38,616 nt of DNA from an uncultured Ignavibacteriota bacterium (GTDB lineage Bacteria > Bacteroidota > Ignavibacteria > UBA10030 > UBA8401), in contig CAJBTU010000078.1 of assembly GCA_903958625.1 (NCBI GenBank), positions 1 through 38,616 of the forward strand, read 5' to 3'. A program made the translations under genes and the position numbers. Each line of letters opens with the position of its first letter. The first letter of the stretch is position 1. The notes beneath the pieces are model-generated. The model worked only from the letters and a program-made list of their open reading frames with translations. It was not told the DNA's origin and searched no databases. Shown here piece by piece: positions 1-8,077 of this stretch.

Positions 1-65
1 ACTAAGGGCGGCACCCCGCACTATTAATTTTAAGGAGGCGGGGGACTCCCTTCCGGTGCACAACG

Positions 66-92
66 AAACCCTGCTATTTTAGCGGGGTTTTT
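66..92 (+). terminator. Rho-independent terminator
   Basis: A 10-bp stem (AAACCCTGCT with AGCGGGGTTT, one G-T pair) closes a 5-nt ATTTT loop and runs into a T-tract. It should terminate a transcript entering from the left edge. The 65 bases before it contain no convincing ORF and may be the 3' end of a gene or structured RNA lying outside the window. Confidence 0.8.
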
Positions 93-151
93 ACGTTCTA
101 AACAATGTAAGAACAGGCTGGAAATGGACTGGTGACAATCGTGGTGACTGC

Positions 152-173
152 TTGCCTCACAAAAAGGAGGCAA
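152..173 (+). promoter_or_regulatory. Hairpin enclosing the ribosome binding site of the integrase remnant
   Basis: TTGCCTC (152-158) pairs perfectly with GAGGCAA (167-173) around an 8-nt loop. The Shine-Dalgarno sequence aaggagg lies in the loop and 3' arm, four bases before the ATG at 178. The structure would hold the ribosome binding site closed. A regulatory role is inference; the downstream gene is now broken. Confidence 0.4.
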
Positions 174-177
174 TCTT

Positions 178-742
178 ATGTTTCTCTACAAATCTTCATC
201 GGGAATTTACCATCTATACTATGCGGGGTCAAACGAAAAACGGCAGAAGGTATCTACAGGTTGTAAAATCAAATCCCAAGCTCTCCAATTTCTCCAAACC
301 TTTAAGACCGAGAAAACAGACAAACCAAAGGTTGTAACATTATCTCAGTTCAGCCAAGAGTTTCTCTCATTTGCTGAAACCAGCTACAGTAAGTGCACTG
401 CAGGAAAATACAGATCGTCAGTGAAGAAATTCAAAAGCATATTTGGAGATATGCCCCTTACATCGATTACACCTCATCATTGGGATAAATACAAGTCTGA
501 ACGATTAAAATCTGTAAGAAACGGGAAAAGAATATCTCTAATTACGGTGAATATTGAATTACGGACATTACGCACAGGAACATCAAAAATCATCAATGAA
601 GACGGTACGTTATTTAAAAGTATAACCCGGACATTTAGATTGTGTTTTTGTGTGGTTCAGATAAACACAGAGGATATCTTAATGATGTTGAGGCATAAAA
701 AAATATGCTAACCAATTTGAAACCGCTGGTGTAGCAGGATAA
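178..742 (+). pseudogene. Tyrosine recombinase (integrase) remnant, catalytic domain lost
   Basis: The ORF 178-711 starts at an ATG with a strong SD. Its first ~125 residues look like the N-terminus of a tyrosine recombinase: a beta-sheet arm (FLYKSSSGIYHLYY, KVSTGCK) and a SAM-like core-binding domain (LTSITPHHWDKYKSERL, then NIELRTLR). The usual catalytic domain with its R, HxxR and Y motifs is absent. After NIELRTLR comes a short piece, NEDGTLFKSITRTFR, resembling the inside of a catalytic domain. In other frames, 642-742 encodes CGSDKHRGYLNDVEA and then KKYANQFETAGVAG, also recombinase-like. The gene therefore appears eroded by several deletions and frameshifts. Family homology is clear for the N-terminus only; the later fragments are less certain. 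Confidence 0.7.
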
Positions 743-827
743 GTAACGAAGTTATCGTCTAGACTGCTCTTTTTTGCCTATATTCATAAAAGTCGGTATA
801 TTATTTTCAGGAAGGATTTTCATACTT

Positions 828-1115
828 ATGATTCCGCGAATTTACATCGATACTTCAGTGATTGGAGGATACTTTGATCCGGAATTCGAAGAATTTACGA
901 AGCCTTTTTTTCAAAGAGTTTTGGACGATGAATTAAGGCTCATTTATTCAAGTATTACAGAAGAAGAATTGTCGAATGCTCCCGAACATGTGAAATAATT
1001 TATGCGCGATTTACCGGAAGACTCCATTGAGTATGTTGAAGTTTCTGGCGAGTCGACAGAATTGGCGATGGCTTATCTCAACGAAGGAGTTGTTGGAAAA
1101 TATGAAGAAGATTGA
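828..1115 (+). pseudogene. PIN-domain toxin (VapC-like) remnant with internal stop and missing C-terminus
   Basis: The natural start is probably the ATG at 828, because the ORF-track start at 774 adds a non-homologous leader. MIPRIYIDTSVIGGYFD carries the first PIN acidic residue in IDTSV, and ITEEELSNAPE follows. A TAA at 996-998 interrupts the frame, but the same frame continues with RDLPEDSIEYVEVS and AYLNEGVVGK, as expected for the family. It then diverges and stops at 1113. The C-terminal acidic residues of the PIN active site are missing, so this should be non-functional. PIN toxins are usually Mg-dependent RNases of type II toxin-antitoxin systems. The remnant joins directly to the antitoxin-like ORF at 1102. 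Confidence 0.7.
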
Positions 1116-1281
1116 TTCATCAGATGAAAAGGCATTGGATGCAGTCCGATTTATGCGCCAAGCACGCGATAAGATCAGCAGAGACATAGCGAATCTTTCG
1201 AAAGAAGAAATTGTAGAATACTTTAAAAAAAATATTCCTAAAGAGCGGATTATTCCGAAGCATTCTTCGGTAACAGCATAA
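1102..1281 (+). CDS. Small antitoxin-like protein paired with the PIN toxin remnant
   Basis: The likely start is the ATG at 1102, giving 59 aa beginning MKKIDSSDEKALDAVRFMR. The track start at 1027 only reads the toxin remnant in another frame. The protein is short and charged, with the pattern DAVRFMRQARDKISRDI and then LSKEEIVEYFKKNIP, resembling the small antitoxins encoded beside PIN toxins of this type. Such antitoxins normally precede the toxin, whereas here the ORF follows it and overlaps its end. It appears intact but has no functional partner in the window. Assignment rests on recalled family resemblance and context, so it is moderately confident. Confidence 0.5.
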   Translation: MKKIDSSDEKALDAVRFMRQARDKISRDIANLSKEEIVEYFKKNIPKERIIPKHSSVTA

Positions 1282-1291
1282 CTTAAAATAC

Positions 1292-1317
1292 AAGCCCCGC
1301 CATCTCTGACGGGGCTT
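1292..1317. terminator. Bidirectional terminator hairpin between convergent remnants
   Basis: AAGCCCCG pairs with CGGGGCTT around a 10-nt loop. It lies between the antitoxin ORF (+) and the C39-like pseudogene (-). The trailing sequence is more T-rich when read leftward (GTATTTT), so it fits best as the terminator of the minus-strand gene. Confidence 0.65.
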
Positions 1318-1323
1318 CCAATC

Positions 1324-1779
1324 TTAACAAACAACAATATCCCACCGATCCCAATAACCCTTGAACTCAGAAAGAGGAACGGCACACTTTAAACTCCCAA
1401 CGCCATCCTCAGAAGCATCAAGACTCGAATTCATAACAAAGATATGAGTAGTGGAATATCCATAGATCACAGCATAATGTTCGTCTGAACAGATACTGAT
1501 CAGTACAGGCGAACCTTTGTCGATTGCACTCTTCACATCACGAATTATCATCTTTGTTTTCGTCGTTACCTTCAATCCAACCTTCTTCATTGCTTGTTTG
1601 ATATCCAACGGGGAAGTCCCATCTTCATCAGCACCGGGTTGTTGCTCTACGGATTCATGGATGCATCGCTTGTTGAAATATTTCAAGATGATGAATGTGC
1701 TTCGACTTCACAGTAATATGAATTGAGTTGGATACTTCCTTGGGAAGTGAGGCAGAATCTTTGAATCAGGATATGGCAT
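1324..1779 (-). pseudogene. C39-like cysteine peptidase pseudogene, nonsense codon near the catalytic Cys
   Basis: The track ORF 1324-1686 encodes only the C-terminal part. It shows DEDGTSPLDIKQAMKKVGL, a region like AIDKGSPVLISI, the catalytic-His segment EHYAVIYGY and a final RWDIVV, typical of C39 (bacteriocin-processing-like papain fold) peptidases. Reading upstream in the same frame to an ATG at 1779 gives MPYPDSKILPHFPRKYPTQF, then TGA (1708-1710), then STFIILKYFNKR. Family members place Cys about a dozen residues before an LKYF-like segment, so the stop lies at or next to the active-site Cys codon. A frameshift is an alternative, because TGT GAA GTC occurs one frame away. The peptidase should be inactive. 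Confidence 0.6.
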
Positions 1780-1984
1780 GTCAATCCTAATATGAAAATG
1801 TAATTTACTATTTAAGATTTATTGGTCTGCTATTGCATGAACACCAATCATTAACACTTCGACAAAAACTTGTTGTGAATATTATTAATGTTTTCTTCAC
1901 CAAATACTTCTTATGTTACCTTATTGATTCAAAAATATATTTATCATCTTTTTATCTTTTTTCCACATAATCAAGGATACATTT

Positions 1985-2776
1985 ATGGCTGATTTTGAAA
2001 AACGTCTTTATATGATAGTCTTTCCGGTCAATGCGTTGGTCGCTTCGCAATTGAATCCGGTGCAGTTTGCAGAACATTATACGACCGGCAGTTCAAAACA
2101 CTTCAAAGGGAAAGTGATATTCGTTGAGATAGAGAATACATACCGCAACATGTATTTCGACATCGATCACTATTTATCCCTCACCGTTCCGCATCCGGAC
2201 GGCACACCGAAAAAAACGAAATTCATCTCGTCCTATGCCGTGCTGGAGCATATTGACCTGAAGGCGATGAAGAACATGTACCTTGTCACCACAAACGGCA
2301 AAGCGCTTGAGTTACAATCGCAGCCCTATACCGCAGTAAATGAGTCCGGTCTTGTGCGAATTTATCAGGAAATAACGCCGGTATCCAACCTTGTCGCCTC
2401 GACACTGGGTCAGCGTGAGTTCGGTAAATATCTGACGGTCGGAACAAAATCCAAAGGTGCGCCGAAAGTCTGCTTTACACAGTACGAGTTTGATGTGGAA
2501 GATTTCCATAAAAAGTATGCTGCGTCGCACATCCATTATTCCCCAATCCCAGAAACGAACTCTGCGCGATTGAATGAATATCTGACCGAATTGAAATCCC
2601 ATCCGGACAAGAAAACAAAGACGCTGAATTTGAATTCAACGCTGATCGCGACTTCGTATTCATTGATACGTCACGGGTTCTGGTTTGCGGCGGGGAACGA
2701 ACTGCTCTTCTATCCAATGCCGTCCGGAGATATGCTGAAGAAAGACCATTACGATTGGCTGAAACATTCGCATTGA
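1985..2776 (+). CDS. Conserved-looking hypothetical protein
   Basis: This 263-aa protein has no signal peptide and no membrane segment, so it is probably cytosolic. It starts at an ATG preceded by AAGGA. Composition is normal for a globular protein, rich in aromatic residues and Lys. I do not recognise a catalytic motif or family. Segments such as HFKGKVIFVEIENTYRNMYFD and LIATSYSLIRHGFWFAAGNE look like ordered structure. It stands alone: a decayed peptidase on the other strand lies upstream and a terminator downstream, so neighbours give no functional clue. Confidence 0.75.
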   Translation: MADFEKRLYMIVFPVNALVASQLNPVQFAEHYTTGSSKHFKGKVIFVEIENTYRNMYFDIDHYLSLTVPHPDGTPKKTKFISSYAVLEHIDLKAMKNMYLVTTNGKALELQSQPYTAVNESGLVRIYQEITPVSNLVASTLGQREFGKYLTVGTKSKGAPKVCFTQYEFDVEDFHKKYAASHIHYSPIPETNSARLNEYLTELKSHPDKKTKTLNLNSTLIATSYSLIRHGFWFAAGNELLFYPMPSGDMLKKDHYDWLKHSH

Positions 2777-2814
2777 TGTATCCCGCCGGATATAATTCCG
2801 ACGGTCTGAAAAAT

Positions 2815-2850
2815 AAAACACCTTACAGTAACATTATGTGAGGTGTTTTT
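2815..2850 (+). terminator. Rho-independent terminator of the hypothetical gene
   Basis: An AAACACCT...ACA stem pairs with TGTGAGGTGTTT and is followed by a T-run, 40-75 bases after the stop codon at 2776. Confidence 0.8.
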
Positions 2851-2910
2851 GTTTAATATATCGAGGCTTGTTACTTTAACAAACCCTATAGTAGAAATAT
2901 AAGTTTCACC

Positions 2911-2940
2911 AAAATAAAAACCCCAATATCATTGGGGTTT
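2911..2940 (-). terminator. Terminator of the membrane-anchored regulator
   Basis: A perfect 10-bp stem (AAACCCCAAT with ATTGGGGTTT) has a 3-nt loop. Read leftward it is followed by TTTTTATTTT. It sits 23 bases beyond the stop of the leftward regulator gene. Confidence 0.8.
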
Positions 2941-2962
2941 AGTTGTGCAAAGTGCTAATCTA

Positions 2963-4222
2963 TTATCTGGTTCCGCTGGAATCATTCCCGTCCTGTTTTT
3001 TCAGGTTAAATGTCTTTTGTTCAAAGTGGGTGATATCGGCATTGAAAATAGCTTGGCTGATCCCTTCAGATTTAACGATGAGCGTAAAATAGAATGGTTC
3101 CGATATTTTTGTCTTTACCAGTTCTGTCTGGATCTTTATAAGCATCGATTTATCAACGGATGCGCGGGCGGCTTCCAATACCCCTGTGTCGGCAAAGCCG
3201 AGCATCAGCATAATGTTGCTGCCGTTCGGTCCTACTCCTTTTGTCAGCACCGAATAATCCTTTTCATATTTTCCCCCCTTCATTTCTCCCGGCCGATAGA
3301 CAATAATGGAATCCTCTCCGCGAGTCTTCAAATGAAATTCGTTCGGCGACAGTTGGTAGTCAATATCAAAGATGTGCAAGAATTTTTGTACGGCAAAAAG
3401 ATTCTTGAACGATCCGATGAAGATAATATTATTCGCCTTCAGATCTTCTACGGTGAATTCGGAGGCAAGTTTTAATGAATAACCGTTCGGTGAATGCTGC
3501 AGTACGGGAAGAATTTCGGCCAGACTCCAGCTTGCACTTGGACGTAGAAAAGTGAATTCGCTCTGAACATATTTTTCAGCGAATGTTGGATTGGTTCTGA
3601 TATACTGACGGTAATCTTCCGGAGTATTAAAGCGAAGATCCCGGACGAAATTCCCCAGCTTTCCTTCGGCACCGCGTTCAAACAAAAAATAAAAATCTCC
3701 CAGCACCACCAATGTTGGTTTTGCTCCCGGAGTAACGAACTCATGCCAGATGGGATTCTGTTCCAGCGGATTTTCCCTGAAGAGGGAGGGGAATGCGCGA
3801 TCGATAACGATGAAGGCGGCAAGGAAAACCAGAAGAACAGAAAGCGAGAGGATAATTAACCGGTGCTGCTTTTTCGTCCGGACAAAATTTTCTTTCTGAT
3901 CAATCTTCGTGAACTCAACTTCATAGTGTCCCTTGGGGATGTGTAGTTTATATACAGGAACACTGTCTGTCGTCAGATAATAGTGCTCCAGTTTTTTCCG
4001 AAGGTTGTTCAGGTATACACGGACCGTCGGGTCTTCTTTCGGATCAAAGCTGGAATCCTTGCTGAAGAACTGCATACCGATGGTGATCTCTTTAGGCACT
4101 TTACCGGAAAGAGTCTCTTCTACTAGGTAGGTCAGGAGTTCCTGAAACCGTTTTGAATCCTTAAATTCGGGACTTTGCAGGATTTCACCGAGGATCTGTA
4201 TTGCTAGTGCTCGTTCAACCAC
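2963..4222 (-). CDS. Membrane-anchored winged-helix transcriptional regulator, paralogue 1
   Basis: 419 aa. Residues ~8-110 form a cytoplasmic DNA-binding-type domain with the pattern LQSPEFKDSKRFQELLTYLV, then FDPKEDPTVRVYLNNLRKKL and IPKGHYEV. This is the winged-helix-like module found at the N-terminus of many acidobacterial and FCB sensory proteins. Residues ~121-146 are a single hydrophobic segment (LIILSLSVLLVFLAAFIV). The remaining ~270 residues (NPIWHEF, PTLVVLGDF, NNIIFIGSF) should lie outside the cytoplasmic membrane. The layout resembles CadC/ToxR one-component sensors: an outside domain senses and the inside domain binds DNA without a kinase. It is divergent from the sorted protein at 4479 and paralogous to 37382-38611. 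The sensed signal is unknown; control of this polysaccharide locus is inferred from position. Confidence 0.75.
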   Translation of the reverse strand: MVERALAIQILGEILQSPEFKDSKRFQELLTYLVEETLSGKVPKEITIGMQFFSKDSSFDPKEDPTVRVYLNNLRKKLEHYYLTTDSVPVYKLHIPKGHYEVEFTKIDQKENFVRTKKQHRLIILSLSVLLVFLAAFIVIDRAFPSLFRENPLEQNPIWHEFVTPGAKPTLVVLGDFYFLFERGAEGKLGNFVRDLRFNTPEDYRQYIRTNPTFAEKYVQSEFTFLRPSASWSLAEILPVLQHSPNGYSLKLASEFTVEDLKANNIIFIGSFKNLFAVQKFLHIFDIDYQLSPNEFHLKTRGEDSIIVYRPGEMKGGKYEKDYSVLTKGVGPNGSNIMLMLGFADTGVLEAARASVDKSMLIKIQTELVKTKISEPFYFTLIVKSEGISQAIFNADITHFEQKTFNLKKQDGNDSSGTR

Positions 4223-4359
4223 ATGGTTCTCCGGAATGGTACATCATCATCACAGTTCATTTGTGAAGAAACATAACTATTCAATTTCTTTTATGCAACA
4301 GGGATTGTCTCCGCGCCAATTACATATTGAAAAATGCTCAATGTTTTTATTGAAACGCC

Positions 4360-4396
4360 TGTTAATTAACATACCGGCAACCGTTCTTATCTTGTA
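4360..4396 (+). promoter_or_regulatory. Conserved 37-nt operator/promoter block, copy A
   Basis: The block starts with the palindrome TGTTAATTAACA and ends with GTTCTTATCTTGTA. It matches the block at 12921-12957 at 34 of 37 positions. The closing CTTG can serve as a -33 element, with TATTTTG at 4416-4422 as -7 after a 21-nt gap. The palindrome would then sit upstream of -33, where an activator binds. It precedes the ATG at 4479 and lies between the divergent regulator and its probable target. The repetition is directly visible; the regulatory role is inferred. Confidence 0.6.
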
Positions 4397-4422
4397 ACCG
4401 CTCTTTAGAGTATCGTATTTTG
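4391..4422 (+). promoter_or_regulatory. Putative -33/-7 promoter for the sorted protein at 4479
   Basis: CTTG (4391-4394), a 21-nt gap and TATTTTG (4416-4422) approximate the Bacteroidota pattern TTTG / TAnnTTTG. The start codon at 4479 follows with a good SD, AAGGAG. The match is imperfect, but the twin promoter before the TonB receptor has the same layout. Confidence 0.4.
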
Positions 4423-4478
4423 ATGCATAAGTTTTTTAAAGTTTTATGCAAAAAAATACACTTAATTAAGGAGTAAAA

Positions 4479-7400
4479 ATGAAACGCATTTCTACAGTTG
4501 TCTTTATGATCGTTTGTTTTGGATTACTCACCATGAGTGCGTGGGGACAGTCTACTGTATTTTATGATAGTTTTAATCGTGCGGCTCTCTCTCCCGGCGG
4601 TGCACCGGCTATGACGTATAATACGCCGGTAAACACAAGCAATACCGGAGTGCCGATTATTGAATCTGCCAGTGCAACCGGTACAGTCCCATATTTTAAA
4701 CTTGTAACATATCTCAGCGCCGCAACAACGGCAGGTCAAAGTTATATGACGGGACCTTTGGCTTCGTTTTCAAGTCAATACAAACCGACTCTGTCATCCA
4801 ATACGGGCGTTGTTACGTGGTCGTTCAATATCCGTGAAAACCAAGGGACGATGAGCGGTCTCTTAAATACTCAACGGTACATCGGAGTAGTTCTGGCGGC
4901 TAGCGAGGCAGATCTCTTAAGTGCGACATGCCAGGGGTATATGATATCCCAGGGTGCAACAACAACAAGCGGACTTCAATTAGTAAAGTTTAGTGCCGGT
5001 CTCGGAAATGCCGCCACACCAACAACGATCATTTCTGCACCAACAGTGACTTCCGCTAAAGACTGGTTTAGTGTAAAAGTAACATATGAACCTTCTACCA
5101 ATACCTGGACGTTGTACCAAAGAACAGATGCGCTTAGCGCTACAATCGGATGGGCTGATCCATCAATCGGTACATTTACCTCGGTAAGCACACCAACAGT
5201 AGATGCTGATTATGTCGGTACACCAATGAGTGTATTTGGTTTCTTTGGAAATCATCCTGCAAGCAATACCGCGTTCAACTGTTTGTTTGATAATTTCAGA
5301 GTTCAGGTAAATGTGCCCGTGACCTGGACAACGGGTTGGCCGAAAGTTGAAAATACAACGCCGACCGGATTTACTGCAAAGGCAAAAACTGATGTTGCCG
5401 GTACGGCATACTATGTCGTTCTGCCGAGCGGCGCAACTGCTCCAACTTCGGCCCAGATAAAAGCCGGACAAAATGCCGCCGGAACAGCAGTAGCCGCAAA
5501 TGAAAAAGGTTCAATAGTCTGTGCTGATGCAATGGTGGAGTACTCTTCCGCCGTGACCGGTCTTTTAGGCACAACGACCTATAATGTTTATTTTGCTTCA
5601 GAAGATGCTGCGGGACAGAATTTACAGGATACTCCCGTAAAGGTTTCTGCAACAACAACAGCCAGTGCCACCGCGCCTCTCATTAATGAACCAACGGTAA
5701 GCGGAATAACAAACAATTCGTCTGTACTCGGGGGTAATATCACTTCGGATGGAGGAAGTTCTCTCACCGAACGAGGAACGGTATGGAAAATTTCAACCGG
5801 TGTAACAATTGCAGATAACAAATTAGCCGAAGGGAGTACTGGTACCGGCGTTTTCACTCACAGCCGTTCATCTCTGCCGGTCAAAACACAGATCTACTAT
5901 AAAGCGTATGCATCCAATGTTATTGGAACAACATTATCTTCCGAAGGAAATTTCTTCACGCTTGCCGATGAACCAATAAACCAGGTAACAAATTTTTCTG
6001 CTAACTCAACATCAAGCACATCTATTGATCTTTCTTGGAGTGCCGCAGCGGGTGCAGACGGCTATATTATTCTGCAGAAGAAAGGCAGCGCGGTTGCCCC
6101 CACCGGAACACCTGTTGATGCCAATGTATATCCTGTCGGCAGCTCTCTCGGCAATGGATTTGTCTCTGCATATATAACCTCCGGTTCTGGTACGTCTAAA
6201 ACTATAACCGGTCTTTTGCCGACTTCTATCTATGCTTTTATCATCATGGCGTATAACTCTGACGGAGTTAACTATCAAACGTATAACTACTTGTCAACAT
6301 TGGCCCCCACTGCTTCAGATACAACACTCGCACCATTGGCTCCAGGAATTCTTCTTGGCAAAACGACGGTCAATTTTGGGAACGTGAAAATTTCCGATAA
6401 AAAAACCGATACAATCTCAGTAACGAACAATGGGACCGATACACTCCGGGTATCAAGTATAAACGCATCGAACAGTATCTTCAGTATTTCGGATACCATG
6501 TTTAATTTGCGGCCATCCGGTGTTAAGTCTCTGGTTGTTTCATTTACGGCAAAGGATACCGGAACGATGGCCGGAAAATTTATCATCTCGCATAATGCAG
6601 GCACAGGGAAAGACACCATTCAGGTAACGGCATTCGGCGTATCGGTTAAAATATCGCTCGAAAAATTGGCAATGAATTTTGGCGGGATGGCAGTGGCTGC
6701 GCAGAAAAAAGACAGCGTTGTGGTCACCAACAGAGGAACAGCTGCCCTAACGGTTGATTCAGTGAAATCCGACAACGTGATGTTCACAGTTACTCCTGCC
6801 AATAGCGTTATTGCACCGTCCGGAACAGCAAAGTTCTACGTTACCTTCAGTCCCACAAGCGCCGGTGCTAAGACCGCCAACATTTTATTTTATAATAATT
6901 CACCAACAGTGAAAGATACTGTCAAAGTAAGCGGAACTGGCGTAGCCGGCGCATTCTATACTGAGGACTTTACCTCGTCGGCCAGTACGGCATTAACATC
7001 AGCCGGATGGACCATTAGTGGAACGTCTGTCGTCAGTCCTATTACGATCACCGCTCCGGGATTATCGATAGGGAAGTATTCCGGTTCGGGCGTAGGCAAT
7101 GCGGCAACGCTCACCACCACCGGTCAGGATGTATTCGCCGGTTTCCCGTCCATCAATGCGGGAACAGTGTATCTTTCGTTTATGATGAATGTTGCAAGCG
7201 CAGGAACAGGTGATTATTTCATAGCACTATCACCGGCTTCATCGCAGACCAACTATTATGCACGTTTGCATATTAAGACATCGGGAACAGGATATGTTCT
7301 TGGCATCAGCAAGAGCAACGAGGTATCCGGAGGAGCTCAGTATGGCACTACCGTATTGAGTTTTAACAATACCGCGCTTGTCGTAGTGAAGTACACATTT

Positions 7401-7958
7401 ACTGTGGCGGATACAACAAATGATCCAATCAGCGTGTATGCATTCACATCAACAATACCGACAACGGAACCGGCTACGGCGGAGATTGCTTCTTATGTTG
7501 TGGCAACAAAATCCGACGCATCCGATCTTGGAAACATAACGCTGCGTCAGGGTTCAACAGGTGCAGCTCCGGCATTGGTCATCGACGGATTACGTGTTGG
7601 TACGACATGGGCGCTGGGTGTTCCGAGTGCAGTGACGGATATGTTTTCCGGTATACCGACGGTGTATGAACTGCAGAATAATTATCCGAATCCGTTCAAC
7701 CCGTCAACCACGATCCAATATGGTTTACCGAAACAGAGCAATGTAACGGTAAAGATATATTCGATATTGGGACAAGAGGTGAAGACGCTGGTGAATGATG
7801 TTCAGAATCCGAGCTATTACCGAGTAGTATGGAACGGAACGAACAGCAATGGAAAATTGGTTGGAAGCGGGATCTATTTTGTCCGCATCACAGCACAATC
7901 GAATGAACCGAACAGCAAACCGTTCATTCAGGTAAAGAAGATGTTATTAATGAAATAG
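4479..7958 (+). CDS. Secreted multidomain surface protein with type IX-like sorting domain
   Basis: 1159 aa with a signal peptide (MKRISTVVFMIVCFGLLTMS...AWGQ). Residues ~25-270 form a jelly-roll-like module (FYDSFNRAALSPG to FDNFRVQV). Fibronectin-III-like repeats follow to ~620. Two choice-of-anchor (ASPM/SPD-2/Hydin-like) Ig repeats come next (VNFGNVKISDKKTDTISVTNNG and MNFGGMAVAAQKKDSVVVTNRG). A second jelly-roll-like module spans ~825-1045 (YTEDFTSS to IDGLRVGTTWALG). The C-terminal sorting domain starts near 1066 with NNYPNPFNPST and ends KKMLLMK. No catalytic residues are evident, so it is probably a surface polysaccharide-binding or adhesion protein. The second jelly-roll resembles the N-terminus of the protein at 19644. 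It is the first gene after the conserved regulatory block, divergent from the regulator. Confidence 0.8.
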   Translation: MKRISTVVFMIVCFGLLTMSAWGQSTVFYDSFNRAALSPGGAPAMTYNTPVNTSNTGVPIIESASATGTVPYFKLVTYLSAATTAGQSYMTGPLASFSSQYKPTLSSNTGVVTWSFNIRENQGTMSGLLNTQRYIGVVLAASEADLLSATCQGYMISQGATTTSGLQLVKFSAGLGNAATPTTIISAPTVTSAKDWFSVKVTYEPSTNTWTLYQRTDALSATIGWADPSIGTFTSVSTPTVDADYVGTPMSVFGFFGNHPASNTAFNCLFDNFRVQVNVPVTWTTGWPKVENTTPTGFTAKAKTDVAGTAYYVVLPSGATAPTSAQIKAGQNAAGTAVAANEKGSIVCADAMVEYSSAVTGLLGTTTYNVYFASEDAAGQNLQDTPVKVSATTTASATAPLINEPTVSGITNNSSVLGGNITSDGGSSLTERGTVWKISTGVTIADNKLAEGSTGTGVFTHSRSSLPVKTQIYYKAYASNVIGTTLSSEGNFFTLADEPINQVTNFSANSTSSTSIDLSWSAAAGADGYIILQKKGSAVAPTGTPVDANVYPVGSSLGNGFVSAYITSGSGTSKTITGLLPTSIYAFIIMAYNSDGVNYQTYNYLSTLAPTASDTTLAPLAPGILLGKTTVNFGNVKISDKKTDTISVTNNGTDTLRVSSINASNSIFSISDTMFNLRPSGVKSLVVSFTAKDTGTMAGKFIISHNAGTGKDTIQVTAFGVSVKISLEKLAMNFGGMAVAAQKKDSVVVTNRGTAALTVDSVKSDNVMFTVTPANSVIAPSGTAKFYVTFSPTSAGAKTANILFYNNSPTVKDTVKVSGTGVAGAFYTEDFTSSASTALTSAGWTISGTSVVSPITITAPGLSIGKYSGSGVGNAATLTTTGQDVFAGFPSINAGTVYLSFMMNVASAGTGDYFIALSPASSQTNYYARLHIKTSGTGYVLGISKSNEVSGGAQYGTTVLSFNNTALVVVKYTFTVADTTNDPISVYAFTSTIPTTEPATAEIASYVVATKSDASDLGNITLRQGSTGAAPALVIDGLRVGTTWALGVPSAVTDMFSGIPTVYELQNNYPNPFNPSTTIQYGLPKQSNVTVKIYSILGQEVKTLVNDVQNPSYYRVVWNGTNSNGKLVGSGIYFVRITAQSNEPNSKPFIQVKKMLLMK

Positions 7959-7973
7959 TATTCAGTTTAAACA

Positions 7974-7998
7974 AACCCCGCTGAGTTTTAGCGGGGTT
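7974..7998 (+). terminator. Stem-loop after the sorted protein
   Basis: AACCCCGCT pairs perfectly with AGCGGGGTT around a 7-nt loop, 16 bases after the stop codon. No long T-run follows, so it may stabilise the 3' end while the second hairpin at 8024 terminates. Confidence 0.5.
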
Positions 7999-8023
7999 GA
8001 TCATGAAGTAAATAGTTTTAATT

Positions 8024-8060
8024 GATGAAAGGGGAGAGCCCTCTTTCATCGACCTTTTTT
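8024..8060 (+). terminator. Rho-independent terminator between the sorted protein and the esterase
   Basis: GATGAAAG-GGG pairs with CCC-(t)-CTTTCATC around AGAG, followed by CCTTTTTT. It ends 17 bases before the next start codon, so the esterase either depends on read-through or has a promoter overlapping this region. Confidence 0.75.
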
Positions 8061-8077
8061 CTCAACCTCGGTTAATA

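Noticed and set aside
1-65. Possible 3' end of a tRNA, tmRNA or other structured RNA before the first terminator
   Set aside because: GGCACC/GGTGC can pair and the stretch is GC-rich, but I see no T-loop signature and no CCA-type end, so no RNA family can be supported.
2945-3475. 176-aa plus-strand ORF antisense to regulator 1
   Set aside because: It begins directly after the regulator's terminator hairpin and is Cys/Phe-rich without motifs, as expected for a shadow frame.
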